NCBI GenBank assembly: GCA_902797025.1 | Contig: CADBRN010000003.1 | Span: 1 to 33,074 of the forward strand | DNA: 33,074 nucleotides | DNA from: an uncultured Lachnospiraceae bacterium | GTDB taxonomy: Bacteria; Bacillota; Clostridia; Lachnospirales; Lachnospiraceae | Direction: 5' to 3' | Shown: positions 6,916 through 15,684 of the stretch, piece after piece | Layout of the letters: each line of letters starts with the position of its first letter | How positions within the stretch are numbered: the stretch's first letter is position 1 | The notes under the pieces: model-generated | What the model was told of the DNA's origin: nothing | The model's input: only the letters and a program-made list of their open reading frames with translations | The model's database searches: none | Made by a program: the position numbers and the translations under genes

Positions 6916-7650
6916 GAGGAAACCGATTTGAACGGATTGGAAGTTTTGGACAAATCGATTCCGGTCCGGATCATGCGGAGTAAAGAGGGCAGGCTGTCCG
7001 GAAACCGGGCAGTGCAGGAAACGCTCGGCATGATCCTTGGCGGAGATGTATATCCGGCATGGAAGATCTCGGCGGAGGAGCGGGGAAAGCCATATTTTGC
7101 GGAACACGCGGACGCCGCATTTTCTGTATCAGACAGTGCCGGGTTCACCGCGGTTTGCTTTGACCGGACAAGGATCGGACTCGATCTTCAGGAACACAGA
7201 AGAAGACGGAGTGATACAAGGGACCGGCTTTTCACACGGTGCCGTTCGATCGCTGCGCGGGCATTTCATGAGCAGGAAAATGCCTGTCTGAACGAAGTGT
7301 CTGACACGGATCGGGATGCGTTCATCCGGCGCTTTTTCCGGATCTGGTCCGCGAAGGAAGCGTACGTAAAATACACAGGAGACGGGATCGATGACCGTTT
7401 TTCACGCTTCTCGGTTCTTCCGGGATCCCGGTTGATTTTTTCCGAAAGCGTCCGGTCTGTTTCCGCTACAGGGAAGAGAACGGAACTGACGGAGACCGTT
7501 CCGCTGTTTGAAGAGATCGGAACGACGGCCTGGAATGCGCTGGGAAAATGGTTTTTCTGCGCGGATCTTTATTCTGCAGAGGTAAAACTCAGATTTTCCC
7601 TCTGCATCTGCGCGGACGTGGAAAAACCGGTGATCTTCCGCTCCGGATGA
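6895..7650 (+). CDS. 4'-phosphopantetheinyl transferase superfamily protein (Sfp-like)
   Basis: Transfers the phosphopantetheine arm of CoA to a serine on acyl or peptidyl carrier proteins. Family motifs are present: VSDSAGFTAVCFDRTRIGLDLQE, where GLDLQ holds the magnesium-binding aspartate, and FFRIWSAKEAYVKYTGDGI, the classical WxxKEA helix. Length is 251 residues from ATG 6895, in the Sfp range (about 220-250). The start is uncertain. ATG 6895 has no good ribosome binding site and lies inside the tRNA promoter. Start codons at TTG 6946 or ATG 6973 would give a more typical N terminus beginning near IPVRIM. The segment DTRDRLFTRCRSIAARAFHEQENACLN is an insertion-like helix. The gene is followed by tadA after 10 nt. 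No carrier protein or synthase gene lies in the window, so its target is unknown. Confidence 0.8.
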   Translation: MPASLAQEETDLNGLEVLDKSIPVRIMRSKEGRLSGNRAVQETLGMILGGDVYPAWKISAEERGKPYFAEHADAAFSVSDSAGFTAVCFDRTRIGLDLQEHRRRRSDTRDRLFTRCRSIAARAFHEQENACLNEVSDTDRDAFIRRFFRIWSAKEAYVKYTGDGIDDRFSRFSVLPGSRLIFSESVRSVSATGKRTELTETVPLFEEIGTTAWNALGKWFFCADLYSAEVKLRFSLCICADVEKPVIFRSG

Positions 7651-7660
7651 GGACATCAAA

Positions 7661-8176
7661 ATGACGGAACAGGAAAAACATATGAAAGAAGCGATCCGCC
7701 AGGCAGCGAAAGCGGAGGCGCTGAACGAGGTGCCGATCGGCTGCGTGATCGTCAGCGGCGGAAAAATCATCGCGCGGGGGTACAACCGCCGCAACACGGA
7801 TCAAAATACGCTTTCTCACGCAGAGCTGAACGCGATCCGGAAGGCAGGTAAGAAGCTCGGAGACTGGCGTCTTGAAGGATGCACCATGTACGTCACGCTG
7901 GAACCGTGTCAGATGTGTGCCGGCGCGCTTGTACAGTCGAGAATCGACGAGGTCGTCATCGGATGTATGAACCCGAAGGCGGGCTGTGCCGGATCCGTGA
8001 TGAATCTACTGCAGGATGACCGCTTTAATCATCAGGTGAAAATCACGAGGGGCGTTCTGGAAGAGGAGTGCAGCAATCTTCTGAGCGGATTTTTCAGGGA
8101 TCTCCGCGAGCGGAAAAAGCAGGAAAAAGCACGCAATCAGATGAATCCGGAGGAAGGGACACCGGGAAAGGAGTAA
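7661..8176 (+). CDS. tadA: tRNA(adenine34) deaminase TadA
   Basis: Zinc deaminase that converts A34 of tRNA-Arg(ACG) to inosine so that one tRNA reads CGU, CGC and CGA. The 171 residues include the cytidine-deaminase-like fold. HAE (53-55) holds the zinc histidine and the proton-shuttle glutamate. Zinc cysteines C83 and C86 are in LEPCQMCAGA. NEVPIGCVIV and QSRIDEVVIGCMNPKAGCAG match TadA better than cytosine or guanine deaminases. A charged tail of about 20 residues after FFRDLRERKK is variable in the family. Ribosome binding site GGATGAGGA. Its TAA stop directly abuts the thiD start. Confidence 0.92.
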   Translation: MTEQEKHMKEAIRQAAKAEALNEVPIGCVIVSGGKIIARGYNRRNTDQNTLSHAELNAIRKAGKKLGDWRLEGCTMYVTLEPCQMCAGALVQSRIDEVVIGCMNPKAGCAGSVMNLLQDDRFNHQVKITRGVLEEECSNLLSGFFRDLRERKKQEKARNQMNPEEGTPGKE

Positions 8177-8983
8177 ATGATGTATACAGCATTGACAATC
8201 GCCGGCAGTGATTCGAGCGGCGGAGCAGGCATTCAGGCGGATATCAAAACGATGACGGCGAACGGAGTCTACGCGATGAGCGCGATCGCAGCGCTGACAG
8301 CACAGAACACCACGGGTGTTCAGGATGTCATGACGGTGACGCCCGTATTTCTGACCGAAGAGCTTGACAGCATTTTTACCGATATTTTTCCCGATGCGGT
8401 GAAAACCGGGATGATACCGAATGCGGAACTGATCGAAGCAGCGTCCGCATCTCTGAAAAGATACGGCGCCCGTCACATCGTAGTTGACCCGGTCATGGTG
8501 GCTACGAGCGGATCGAGACTGATCGCGGAGGACGCGATCGGCACGCTGAAGGAGAAGCTGCTTCCGCTTGCAGAAATCGTGACGCCGAATATCCCCGAGG
8601 CGGAGATTCTTTCGGGGCGCACGATCCGGACCCGGGAAGACATGGAGTCCGCCGCGAAAGCGATTTTTGACGCGTGCGGATGCGCGGTCCTCTGCAAAGG
8701 AGGGCACAGCGTGAATGACGCGAATGATGTTCTGTTCGACGGAAATGAATGCAGGTGGTACAGCGCAGCGCGGATCGACAATCCGAACACGCACGGCACC
8801 GGATGTACGCTCTCGAGCGCGATCGCCTCGAACCTTGCGAAGGGCGCGGATGCGGCGGATGCCGTAAGACGTGCGAAACAGTATCTGACGGAAGCACTTT
8901 CCGCGATGCTTGATCTCGGTCACGGCTCCGGCCCGCTGAATCATCTCTTCGAGGTGCAGGAACAATGTGAGTTCGGACGCTGA
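8177..8983 (+). CDS. thiD: Hydroxymethylpyrimidine/phosphomethylpyrimidine kinase
   Basis: Thiamine pathway enzyme that phosphorylates HMP and then HMP-P with ATP. The 268 residues of the ribokinase-like fold start ALTIAGSDSSGGAGIQADIK, the ThiD substrate motif. FPDAVKTGMIP, VVDPVMVATSG, EIVTPNIPEAEILSG and HGTGCTLSSAIASNLAKG follow; the last holds the anion hole and catalytic base. The ATG directly follows the tadA stop, and the GGGAAAGGAG ribosome binding site lies inside tadA, so translation is probably coupled. No other thi gene or TPP riboswitch is visible, which fits salvage. A pyridoxal kinase role (PdxK/ThiD-like) is a weaker alternative. Confidence 0.92.
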   Translation: MMYTALTIAGSDSSGGAGIQADIKTMTANGVYAMSAIAALTAQNTTGVQDVMTVTPVFLTEELDSIFTDIFPDAVKTGMIPNAELIEAASASLKRYGARHIVVDPVMVATSGSRLIAEDAIGTLKEKLLPLAEIVTPNIPEAEILSGRTIRTREDMESAAKAIFDACGCAVLCKGGHSVNDANDVLFDGNECRWYSAARIDNPNTHGTGCTLSSAIASNLAKGADAADAVRRAKQYLTEALSAMLDLGHGSGPLNHLFEVQEQCEFGR

Positions 8984-9004
8984 AAACGGAGCGGAGATTT
9001 CCGG

Positions 9005-9033
9005 TTTACAAGCTTCTGTCTGTGTGCTATATT
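9005..9033 (+). promoter_or_regulatory. Promoter of rpsO
   Basis: TTTACA (9005-9010), a 17-nt spacer and TATATT (9028-9033). This leaves an rpsO leader of about 85 nt, in which I recognise no specific regulatory fold. Confidence 0.7.
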
Positions 9034-9126
9034 ATTCGGGTATGCAAAAGAACCGTGGTTCAGAAACCGGAAACTCCGACCGTTTCTTGATCACCGGCGA
9101 AAACAGACAAATGGAGGATTTGAAAC

Positions 9127-9393
9127 ATGATTACAAAAGAGAAAAAACAGGCGATCATCAAAGAGTTTGCAAGAACCGAGGGAGACACAGGATCACCGGA
9201 GGTTCAGGTTGCCGTTCTTACCGAGCGGATCAATGAACTCACCGAGCATCTGAAGGTCAACCACAAGGATCATCATTCCAGACGCGGCCTTCTGAAGATG
9301 GTCGGTAAGAGACGCGGACTCCTCGATTATCTGAAAGCGAAAGATATCGAGCGTTATCGTGCACTCATCGAGAAACTTGGACTTCGTAAGTAA
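9127..9393 (+). CDS. rpsO: 30S ribosomal protein S15
   Basis: Primary 16S rRNA binding protein of the 30S platform, 88 residues, the standard length. The signature [20 protein letters not shown] is followed by [20 protein letters not shown] and [10 protein letters not shown], the rRNA-binding helices. The ATG at 9127 follows a GGAGGA purine run. A hairpin terminator follows at 9402-9428, then pnp, the usual neighbour in bacteria. Confidence 0.98.
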   Translation: MITKEKKQAIIKEFARTEGDTGSPEVQVAVLTERINELTEHLKVNHKDHHSRRGLLKMVGKRRGLLDYLKAKDIERYRALIEKLGLRK

Positions 9394-9401
9394 AATAGCA
9401 G

Positions 9402-9428
9402 AGGGCGGAACTTTTCCGCCCTTTCTTG
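9402..9428 (+). terminator. Terminator or attenuator between rpsO and pnp
   Basis: AGGGCGGAA (9402-9410) and TTCCGCCCT (9414-9422) form a perfect 9-bp stem with a 3-nt loop, followed by a short interrupted T-run (TTCTT). I see no new promoter before pnp, so it may be leaky, setting the ratio of S15 to PNPase. Confidence 0.7.
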
Positions 9429-9519
9429 CTGTGCGCCGTGCTCTTTGAAGTGGGACAGTCCGTAAGAGAAGAAGCAGAATCAGAGAAGAAATCTAAGAAG
9501 ATACGAGGAACAAAGAAGA

Positions 9520-11658
9520 ATGGAAGAAAACAGGACATTTGCAGAGAAATACGATACGAGTTATAAAACCTACTCCATGGAGCTTGCTGGACGGACCCTG
9601 TCTGTCGACATCGGAAGAGTCGGAAAACAGGCAAACGGGTGTGCATTTATGCATTATGGAGACACGACTCTGCTTTGCACGGCGACGGCTTCCGCAAAGC
9701 CGAGAGAGGGAGTTGACTTTTTCCCGCTCTCCGTCGATTATGAAGAAAAATTCTACGCGGTCGGAAGAATCCCGGGAGGCTTCAAGAAGCGCGAGGGAAA
9801 GGCGAGTGATCACGCGATCCTTACTTCCCGTGTGATCGACCGCCCGATGCGTCCGCTCTTTCCGAAGGATTACCGCAACGACGTGACGCTGAACTGCATG
9901 GTGATGTCGGTTGATCCGGAGTGTGCTCCGGAAGTCGTGGCGATGCTCGGAGCATCCATCGCGACTTCGATCTCCGATATCCCCTTTGACGGTCCCTGCG
10001 CCGCGACTCAGATCGGTATGATCGACGGAAAACTGATCATCAACCCGACTGTCGATCAGAACGACAACTCCGATCTGAACCTGACGGTTGCGTCGACCAG
10101 GGACAAGGTGATCATGATCGAAGCAGGCGCCAATGAGATTCCCGAGGCGAAGATGATCGAGGCGATCTATCTCGCAGATGAAGTCAATAAAAAAGTAATC
10201 GCATTCATCGACAAGATTGTCGCAGAGTGCGGAAAACCGAAGCATTCCTATGAGAGCTGCGCGGTTTCCGGGGATCTCTTCGACGCGATCAAAGAGATCG
10301 TTCCGCCGGAAGAGATGGAGAAGGCGGTCTTCACCGATGAGAAACAGGTCCGCGATGAGAATATCCGCAGGATCACGGAGATGCTCGAAGAAAAATTCGC
10401 GGATAACGAGGAGTATCTCGCGATGCTTCCGGATGCGATTTATCAGTACCAGAAAAAGACCGTGCGGAAGATGATTCTGAAAGATCACAAACGCCCGGAC
10501 GGCCGTTCGATCCGCCAGATCCGCCCGCTTGCGGCCGAGGTTGATGTTATCCCGCGTGTTCACGGTTCGGCGATGTTCACCAGAGGACAGACGCAGATCT
10601 GTAATGTCGTCACGCTGGCACCGCTTTCCGACGCACAGCGCATCGACGGACTCGACGAGAATATTACAGAAAAACGGTATATGCATCAGTATAATTTCCC
10701 GTCTTACTCGGTCGGCGAGACAAAGCCGAACAGAGGGCCTGGACGCCGGGAGATCGGACACGGAGCACTGGCGGAGCGTGCACTCATTCCCGTGCTTCCG
10801 TCCACAGAGGAATTCCCGTACGCGATCCGTTCCGTGTCGGAGACCTTTGAGTCGAACGGTTCCACCTCACAGGCATCCGTCTGCGCCTCTTCGATGGCGC
10901 TGATGGCGGCAGGTGTCCCGGTCAAAAAACCGGTCGCGGGCATTTCCTGCGGACTTGTGACGGGGGATACCGATGATGATTACCTGGTGCTGACCGATAT
11001 TCAGGGTCTTGAGGACTTCTTCGGAGATATGGACTTCAAGGTCGCCGGAACGCACGACGGAATCACCGCGATTCAGATGGATATCAAGATTCACGGACTG
11101 ACCCGCCCGATCGTTGAAGAGGCAATCAGCCGCTGCAAGGATGCCCGGGAGTTTATCCTGACCGAGGTCATGGAAAAAGCGATCGCGGCACCCAGAGACA
11201 GCGTCAGCGAATATGCACCGAAGATCATCCAGATTCACATCGATCCGGAAAAGATCGGCGATGTCGTCGGCCAGAGAGGAAAGACGATCAATGAGATCAT
11301 CGCGCGCACGGGTGTCAAGATCGACATCGAAGAGGATGGAAGCGTCAACATCTGCGGAAATGATAAGGCGATGATGGATAAAGCGGTTGAATATATCCAC
11401 ATCATCACAACCGACTTCGAAAAAGGTCAGATCCTGACCGGAAAGGTCGTCAGCATCAAAGAGTTCGGCGCATTCCTCGAATTTGCTCCCGGTAAAGAGG
11501 GAATGGTCCATATCTCCAAGATTGCCAGGGAGAGGATCGAGCATGTCGAGGACGTTCTTACACTGGGCGATGTCGTCAAGGTCATCTGCCTCGGAAAAGA
11601 CCGCCTCGGACGCGTGAGCTTCAGCATCAAAGATCTTCCGAAGGATGAGCGAAACTGA
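9520..11658 (+). CDS. pnp: Polyribonucleotide nucleotidyltransferase (PNPase)
   Basis: Phosphorolytic 3'-5' exoribonuclease and RNA-tailing enzyme. The 712 residues hold all five family domains: a first RNase PH domain (about 15-145), the linking helical domain (about 240-325), and a second catalytic RNase PH domain with [45 protein letters not shown] and [17 protein letters not shown] domain around [20 protein letters not shown] and a C-terminal S1 domain beginning [20 protein letters not shown] follow. Start ATG 9520 is behind GAGGA. The TGA stop overlaps the ATG of the dUTPase gene (TGATG), so the two are translationally coupled. Identity secure. Confidence 0.98.
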   Translation: MEENRTFAEKYDTSYKTYSMELAGRTLSVDIGRVGKQANGCAFMHYGDTTLLCTATASAKPREGVDFFPLSVDYEEKFYAVGRIPGGFKKREGKASDHAILTSRVIDRPMRPLFPKDYRNDVTLNCMVMSVDPECAPEVVAMLGASIATSISDIPFDGPCAATQIGMIDGKLIINPTVDQNDNSDLNLTVASTRDKVIMIEAGANEIPEAKMIEAIYLADEVNKKVIAFIDKIVAECGKPKHSYESCAVSGDLFDAIKEIVPPEEMEKAVFTDEKQVRDENIRRITEMLEEKFADNEEYLAMLPDAIYQYQKKTVRKMILKDHKRPDGRSIRQIRPLAAEVDVIPRVHGSAMFTRGQTQICNVVTLAPLSDAQRIDGLDENITEKRYMHQYNFPSYSVGETKPNRGPGRREIGHGALAERALIPVLPSTEEFPYAIRSVSETFESNGSTSQASVCASSMALMAAGVPVKKPVAGISCGLVTGDTDDDYLVLTDIQGLEDFFGDMDFKVAGTHDGITAIQMDIKIHGLTRPIVEEAISRCKDAREFILTEVMEKAIAAPRDSVSEYAPKIIQIHIDPEKIGDVVGQRGKTINEIIARTGVKIDIEEDGSVNICGNDKAMMDKAVEYIHIITTDFEKGQILTGKVVSIKEFGAFLEFAPGKEGMVHISKIARERIEHVEDVLTLGDVVKVICLGKDRLGRVSFSIKDLPKDERN

Positions 11659-12089
11659 TGGAAACGATCCGCATTCAATATCTGAATGACCAGATTGAAC
11701 GTCTGCGCTATATCGGAGGAAAATCCGACTGGATCGACCTCCGGTCAGCGGAAGATGTTTCGCTGAAAAAAGGAGAATTTCATCTGATTCCCCTCGGTGT
11801 GGCGATGAAGCTGCCGGAAGGATACGAGGCGCACATCGTGCCGAGGAGCAGTACCTTCAAAAATTTCGGGATCATTCAGACAAACCACATGGGCGTGATC
11901 GATGAGTCGTACTCCGGGCCGAATGACTGGTGGTTTATGCCGGTGATCGCAATGCGCGATACAGTGATCCGCTTTAACGACCGGATCTGCCAGTTCCGTC
12001 TGATGCGTCATCAGCCGGAGATTCGTTTTGAAGAGGGAACTCTTTCAGGCGAAGACCGCGGGGGCTTCGGATCAACAGGAAAACAGTGA
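11658..12089 (+). CDS. dut: dUTP diphosphatase-like protein
   Basis: Hydrolyses dUTP to dUMP and pyrophosphate, keeping uracil out of DNA and feeding dTMP synthesis. The 143 residues are the usual trimeric dUTPase length. Five motifs are visible in order: [13 protein letters not shown] (motif 1), [11 protein letters not shown] (motif 2), [20 protein letters not shown] (motif 3), RICQFRLM (motif 4), and the C-terminal lid RGGFGSTGK (motif 5). Motif 3 differs from the common DxDYxGE form, reading [11 protein letters not shown], so substrate preference (dUTP against dCTP) should be treated with care. It overlaps the pnp stop by one base and is followed by a strong terminator, so it is the last gene of the pnp unit. 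Confidence 0.88.
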   Translation: METIRIQYLNDQIERLRYIGGKSDWIDLRSAEDVSLKKGEFHLIPLGVAMKLPEGYEAHIVPRSSTFKNFGIIQTNHMGVIDESYSGPNDWWFMPVIAMRDTVIRFNDRICQFRLMRHQPEIRFEEGTLSGEDRGGFGSTGKQ

Positions 12090-12097
12090 AATACGAA

Positions 12098-12137
12098 TCC
12101 GTTCCGACCGGGTATTCCGGTTCGGGACGGATTTTTT
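12098..12137 (+). terminator. Terminator after pnp-dut
   Basis: TCCGTTCCGACCGG (12098-12111) pairs with CCGGTTCGGGACGGA (12117-12131), with small bulges, around loop GTATT. TTTTTT follows at 12132-12137. It ends the pnp-dut transcript in the 180-nt gap before the GTPase gene. Confidence 0.85.
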
Positions 12138-12211
12138 CAAATGGTCCGCCGGCTCAGAAACAGGATATGTCCTGCGGTCCGGGAACCGGATACAGTCCGC
12201 GAGGCGGCATC

Positions 12212-12240
12212 TTGCCGGGGCAGGAATGCTCTGTTAGAAT
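12212..12240 (+). promoter_or_regulatory. Promoter of the GTPase-NYN fusion gene
   Basis: TTGCCG (12212-12217), a 17-nt spacer and TAGAAT (12235-12240), 29 nt before the start at 12270 and downstream of the terminator at 12137. Confidence 0.65.
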
Positions 12241-12269
12241 AAGTCTGTATAGAATGGAGCGGAAGTGAA

Positions 12270-15113
12270 ATGAAAAGCAATCGCATCGTACTCGGTATTC
12301 TCGCTCATGTTGACGCAGGGAAGACGACTTTATCAGAAGGAATACTATATAAGACGGGAACGATCCGGAATGCGGGCAGGGTGGACAGCGGCGACGCGTT
12401 CCTAGATACGTTCGCGCTCGAGAAAAAACGCGGAATCACGATCTTTTCCAAACAGGCGGAATTCGTGTACGGCGGACGGAACTACACGCTGCTCGATACG
12501 CCGGGACATGTCGATTTTTCTCCGGAGATGGAGCGGACGCTTCAGGTACTCGATGCGGCCATCCTCGTCATCAGTGCTCCATCCGGAATCAACGCGCAGG
12601 TGCGGACGCTCTGGAAACTGCTTTCTCATTATGAAGTGCCGGTATTTCTGTTCGTGAATAAGATGGATCAGCCGGGGACGGACCGTCTCCGTATCCTGGA
12701 AGAGATCACAGAAGAATTCAGTGACTGCTGCATCGATTTTTCGGAGGGAATCGATTCCGCAAAGACACAGGAGCAGATCGCGATGACGGATGAGGAGGTC
12801 CTTGACCGGTATCTCGCGGGCGTGACGATCGGCAGGGACGCGGCGGCTTCGCTGATCCGAAGTCGAAAGCTCTTCCCGGTCTATTTCGGGGCAGCGCTCC
12901 GACTGAAGGGGATCGATGCGCTGCTCCACGGACTGGCTGAGTATCTGTGCGAAAACGAATGTCCGGATTTATTCGGAGCGCGGGTCTTCAAGATTTCAAG
13001 AGATCCTCAGGGAAACCGCCTGACGTGGATCCGTATGACGGGCGGTCAGCTGCGCGTCAAGGAGGCGGTCGGAGAAAAAGAAAAGATCGATCAGATCCGC
13101 GTTTACTCGGGAGATTCGTATGAACTGAGAAAGGAAGCCCGGGCGGGCGAGATCTGTGCGCTCACGGGGCTTACCGCCACAAGGCCGGGGATGGGGATCG
13201 GAAACGAGAAAAACAACACCTGGCGGCTGCTCGCTCCGGTTCTTCGAAGCACGGTGACGGCGAAAGACGGATCGGATCCGCGGGCCGTTCAGAAAGCGAT
13301 CCGGACGCTCGGTGAGGAAGAACCGATGCTGCAGGCTCAGATTGATGATGAGACCGGAACGGTCAGCATCGGCGTTATGGGACAGGTTCAGACCGAGGTT
13401 CTGCATCAGGTGCTGCTTGACCGCTTCGGCATCGACGCGGCGTTCGGACCCGGGATGATCCAGTACAAAGAAACGATCGCGGAGCCGGTCGAAGGCGTCG
13501 GTCACTTCGAACCGCTTCGTCACTATGCGGAAGTGCATCTTCTGATGGAGCCGGGAGAGCCGGGAAGCGGGATCGTGATCCGGAGCCGCTGCAGCACGGA
13601 TCTGCTGGCAGAGAACTGGCAGCGTCTGATCCTTTCTCATCTCACCGAAAAGAAATTCCGGGGCGTTCTCACCGGATCTGAGATTACCGATATGAAGATC
13701 ACCCTGATCGGAGGCCGCGCCCATGAAAAGCATACGGAGGGCGGAGATTTCCGTCAGGCGACGTATCGGGCGGTTCGTCAGGGATTGATGATGGCGAAGA
13801 TGCGCCTCCTTGAACCGGTCTGCTCCTTTCGGATGAGGATACCTCAAGAAACGATCGGCCGTGCGCTCAATGATCTCACGCAGATGGAAGCAGAGTTTGA
13901 TCCTCCGATGGTGATCGGAAGCGAAGCGGAAATTACAGGAAAGGTGCCCGCCTCCGGAATCGGCGATTACCAGATCACGCTGACGTCCTATACCTCCGGA
14001 CGGGGTGAAATCCAGACGGCTCTGCTCGGATATTTTCCATGCCACGATGCCGAAAGGGTGATCGCGGAGGCGGCCTATGAGCCGGACCGCGATACGGCAA
14101 ATCCCTCTTCCTCTATATTCTGTTCGCACGGTGCAGGAGTTCTGATTCCCTGGGATCAGGTCCGTGATATGATGCACGTCGATACCGGATGGAGGCCGGG
14201 ACTGCGTCTGTCGGAAGACGGATGGGTTCGGGACGCTTCGGAAATCCGTTCGGATTTTGACCTGGATGAATCGGGGGACGCGCTTCTCTCGGCGGAATCA
14301 GTCCGGGAGAAGCGCAGAGAAAAAGACGAATCACGGATGACCTTCAAAGAGCGCGAGAGACTTCGCGGCGCCGCGGAGCAGGAGCTGAAGGAAATTTTTG
14401 AGCGGACGTACGGGACAGTCCGCGACCGGAACGGAAAGGAATCCGCGACGCTGGACCGCCATATGGATGAGTCTGCGCTTTATGATCAGCAGTGGCGGGA
14501 TTATCAGAGCCGTGACCGGTCGGACCAGAATGCAAGAAAGAAAAAAGAAGTGAAGAACGGGAAACATGCGGCAAATCATCCCTTGAAGCGATATCTTCTC
14601 GTGGACGGGTACAATATCCTGTTCGCGTGGGACGATTTAAGGGCGCTCGCCGCGAAAAATATCGATTCGGCAAGAGATGCCCTGACTGACCGGATGTCGG
14701 AATTCCAGGGAGCATCTCCGGATCTCACCGTAATCCTCGTATACGATGCATATAAGGTGCGCGGCCGCGGACGAAGCATCGTCCGCACCGGCGGGATCCG
14801 CGTCGTGTACACGAAAGAGGCGGAGACGGCCGACGCATATATCGAGAAGACGGTCCATGAAATTGCGGGTGATCATCAGGTGCTTGTCGCGACATCCGAC
14901 GGATTGGAACAGACGATCATCCTCGGAGAGGGGGCGGCGAGAATTTCCGCAAGAGAGCTCCTCGCGATGACAGAGCGGGCAAGAGATGAAGTACGCGAGC
15001 GATCCGCTGATGTGGGGAGCGGCGGAGCGGCACTCACACGGTTTATGGATCATGCGCCGGATGAGGTGAAGGCGGCGCTTCAGGATCGTGAAGCACTTCC
15101 CGGAAAGAAATGA
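12270..15113 (+). CDS. TetM/EF-G-like translational GTPase fused to a YacP/Rae1-like NYN ribonuclease domain
   Basis: 947 residues in two parts. Residues 1 to about 670 follow the EF-G/TetM plan: G1 AHVDAGKTT, G2 RGITI, G3 DTPGH, G4 NKMD and G5 FGAAL, then the beta-barrel domain, domain III, domain IV and an EF-G C-terminal domain with TSYTSGRGEIQTALLGYFPC, like the TetM tail. A charged linker follows (about 675-770). Residues 773-947 match B. subtilis YacP (Rae1): LLVDGYNILFAW, VILVYDAYKVRG, YTKEAETADAYIEK, VLVATSDGLEQ and ARELL. Acidic residues D779, D826, D855 and D877 are placed for metal-dependent cleavage. TetM-type proteins eject drugs from the A site, while Rae1 is a known ribosomal A-site endonuclease. 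A ribosome-entering GTPase carrying an mRNA cutter is therefore inferred. It has its own promoter, and a TetR gene follows. Tetracycline resistance itself cannot be concluded. Confidence 0.88.
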   Translation: MKSNRIVLGILAHVDAGKTTLSEGILYKTGTIRNAGRVDSGDAFLDTFALEKKRGITIFSKQAEFVYGGRNYTLLDTPGHVDFSPEMERTLQVLDAAILVISAPSGINAQVRTLWKLLSHYEVPVFLFVNKMDQPGTDRLRILEEITEEFSDCCIDFSEGIDSAKTQEQIAMTDEEVLDRYLAGVTIGRDAAASLIRSRKLFPVYFGAALRLKGIDALLHGLAEYLCENECPDLFGARVFKISRDPQGNRLTWIRMTGGQLRVKEAVGEKEKIDQIRVYSGDSYELRKEARAGEICALTGLTATRPGMGIGNEKNNTWRLLAPVLRSTVTAKDGSDPRAVQKAIRTLGEEEPMLQAQIDDETGTVSIGVMGQVQTEVLHQVLLDRFGIDAAFGPGMIQYKETIAEPVEGVGHFEPLRHYAEVHLLMEPGEPGSGIVIRSRCSTDLLAENWQRLILSHLTEKKFRGVLTGSEITDMKITLIGGRAHEKHTEGGDFRQATYRAVRQGLMMAKMRLLEPVCSFRMRIPQETIGRALNDLTQMEAEFDPPMVIGSEAEITGKVPASGIGDYQITLTSYTSGRGEIQTALLGYFPCHDAERVIAEAAYEPDRDTANPSSSIFCSHGAGVLIPWDQVRDMMHVDTGWRPGLRLSEDGWVRDASEIRSDFDLDESGDALLSAESVREKRREKDESRMTFKERERLRGAAEQELKEIFERTYGTVRDRNGKESATLDRHMDESALYDQQWRDYQSRDRSDQNARKKKEVKNGKHAANHPLKRYLLVDGYNILFAWDDLRALAAKNIDSARDALTDRMSEFQGASPDLTVILVYDAYKVRGRGRSIVRTGGIRVVYTKEAETADAYIEKTVHEIAGDHQVLVATSDGLEQTIILGEGAARISARELLAMTERARDEVRERSADVGSGGAALTRFMDHAPDEVKAALQDREALPGKK

Positions 15114-15150
15114 GCCGGACGGGACGGATTTTACAGAGAGGTGGATTACA

Positions 15151-15672
15151 TTGGCAGATTCCAATATTACAAAAAATGCGCTTGCAAATTCAATGAAGGC
15201 ACTGATGAAGGAAAAGCCATTTGATAAAATCAGCGTTATCGATATCTGCCGCGGATGCGGGATGAACCGCAAGAGTTTTTATTACCATTTTAAAGACAAA
15301 TATGATCTGGTGAACTGGATCTTTTACATGGATTTCATCCTGTACATCGGACACGCCGAGTACAACGACGGGTGGGATCTTCTCACGGTCGTCGCGAAGC
15401 TGTTTTACCGTGATCAGGAGTTTTACCGCGCCGCGTTCCGGATTGAGGGGCAGAACTCGTTCCGCGAGTATTTCTGCGAATCGATGATCCCCATCGTCTC
15501 CTTCTTCATCGAAGAGCAGGGAGACGATGACGATGACCGGAAAATCCTGGTCGCCTCGTTCTGCGACGCCTATCTTGCAGTTCTTGAACGGTGGCTGATC
15601 AGCGGCTGCACCATCTCACCGGAGGAATATATACGAAAGATCCGAAAAATGTTCCGGATGATCGCAAAATGA
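15151..15672 (+). CDS. TetR/AcrR-family transcriptional regulator
   Basis: 173 residues. The N-terminal helix-turn-helix reads TKNALANSMKALMKEKPFDK, ISVIDICRGCGMNRKSFYYH and FKDKYDLVNWIF, the TetR signature. The C-terminal domain (from about residue 70) is of the DhaS-like type (TetR_C_7/8) seen in many Firmicutes; ligand unknown. I chose TTG 15151 because GAGAGGTGG (15136-15144) is well spaced before it and the protein then starts MADSNITKNALANSMK, as in relatives. A longer form from ATG 15088 would overlap the GTPase gene end. It lies 37 nt after the GTPase-NYN gene and is probably co-transcribed with it. It converges with the radical-SAM-like gene, with 12 nt between them. Targets unknown; the inverted repeat at 16802-16825 is a candidate. 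Confidence 0.9.
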   Translation: MADSNITKNALANSMKALMKEKPFDKISVIDICRGCGMNRKSFYYHFKDKYDLVNWIFYMDFILYIGHAEYNDGWDLLTVVAKLFYRDQEFYRAAFRIEGQNSFREYFCESMIPIVSFFIEEQGDDDDDRKILVASFCDAYLAVLERWLISGCTISPEEYIRKIRKMFRMIAK

Positions 15673-15684
15673 GACAGAACCGGT

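Noticed and set aside
9493-10761. Long open frame on the minus strand opposite pnp (422 codons)
   Set aside because: It lies inside a certain gene, the protein has no recognisable domain and it lacks a proper ribosome binding site; open antisense frames are common in this codon usage.
12086-12268. 60-codon frame between dut and the GTPase gene
   Set aside because: The region is fully explained by a terminator (12098-12137) and a promoter (12212-12240), and there is no good ribosome binding site.
12270-15113. Calling the GTPase fusion a tetracycline resistance gene
   Set aside because: TetM similarity of the GTPase part does not establish resistance, and the NYN domain and chromosomal setting point to a housekeeping or stress role.
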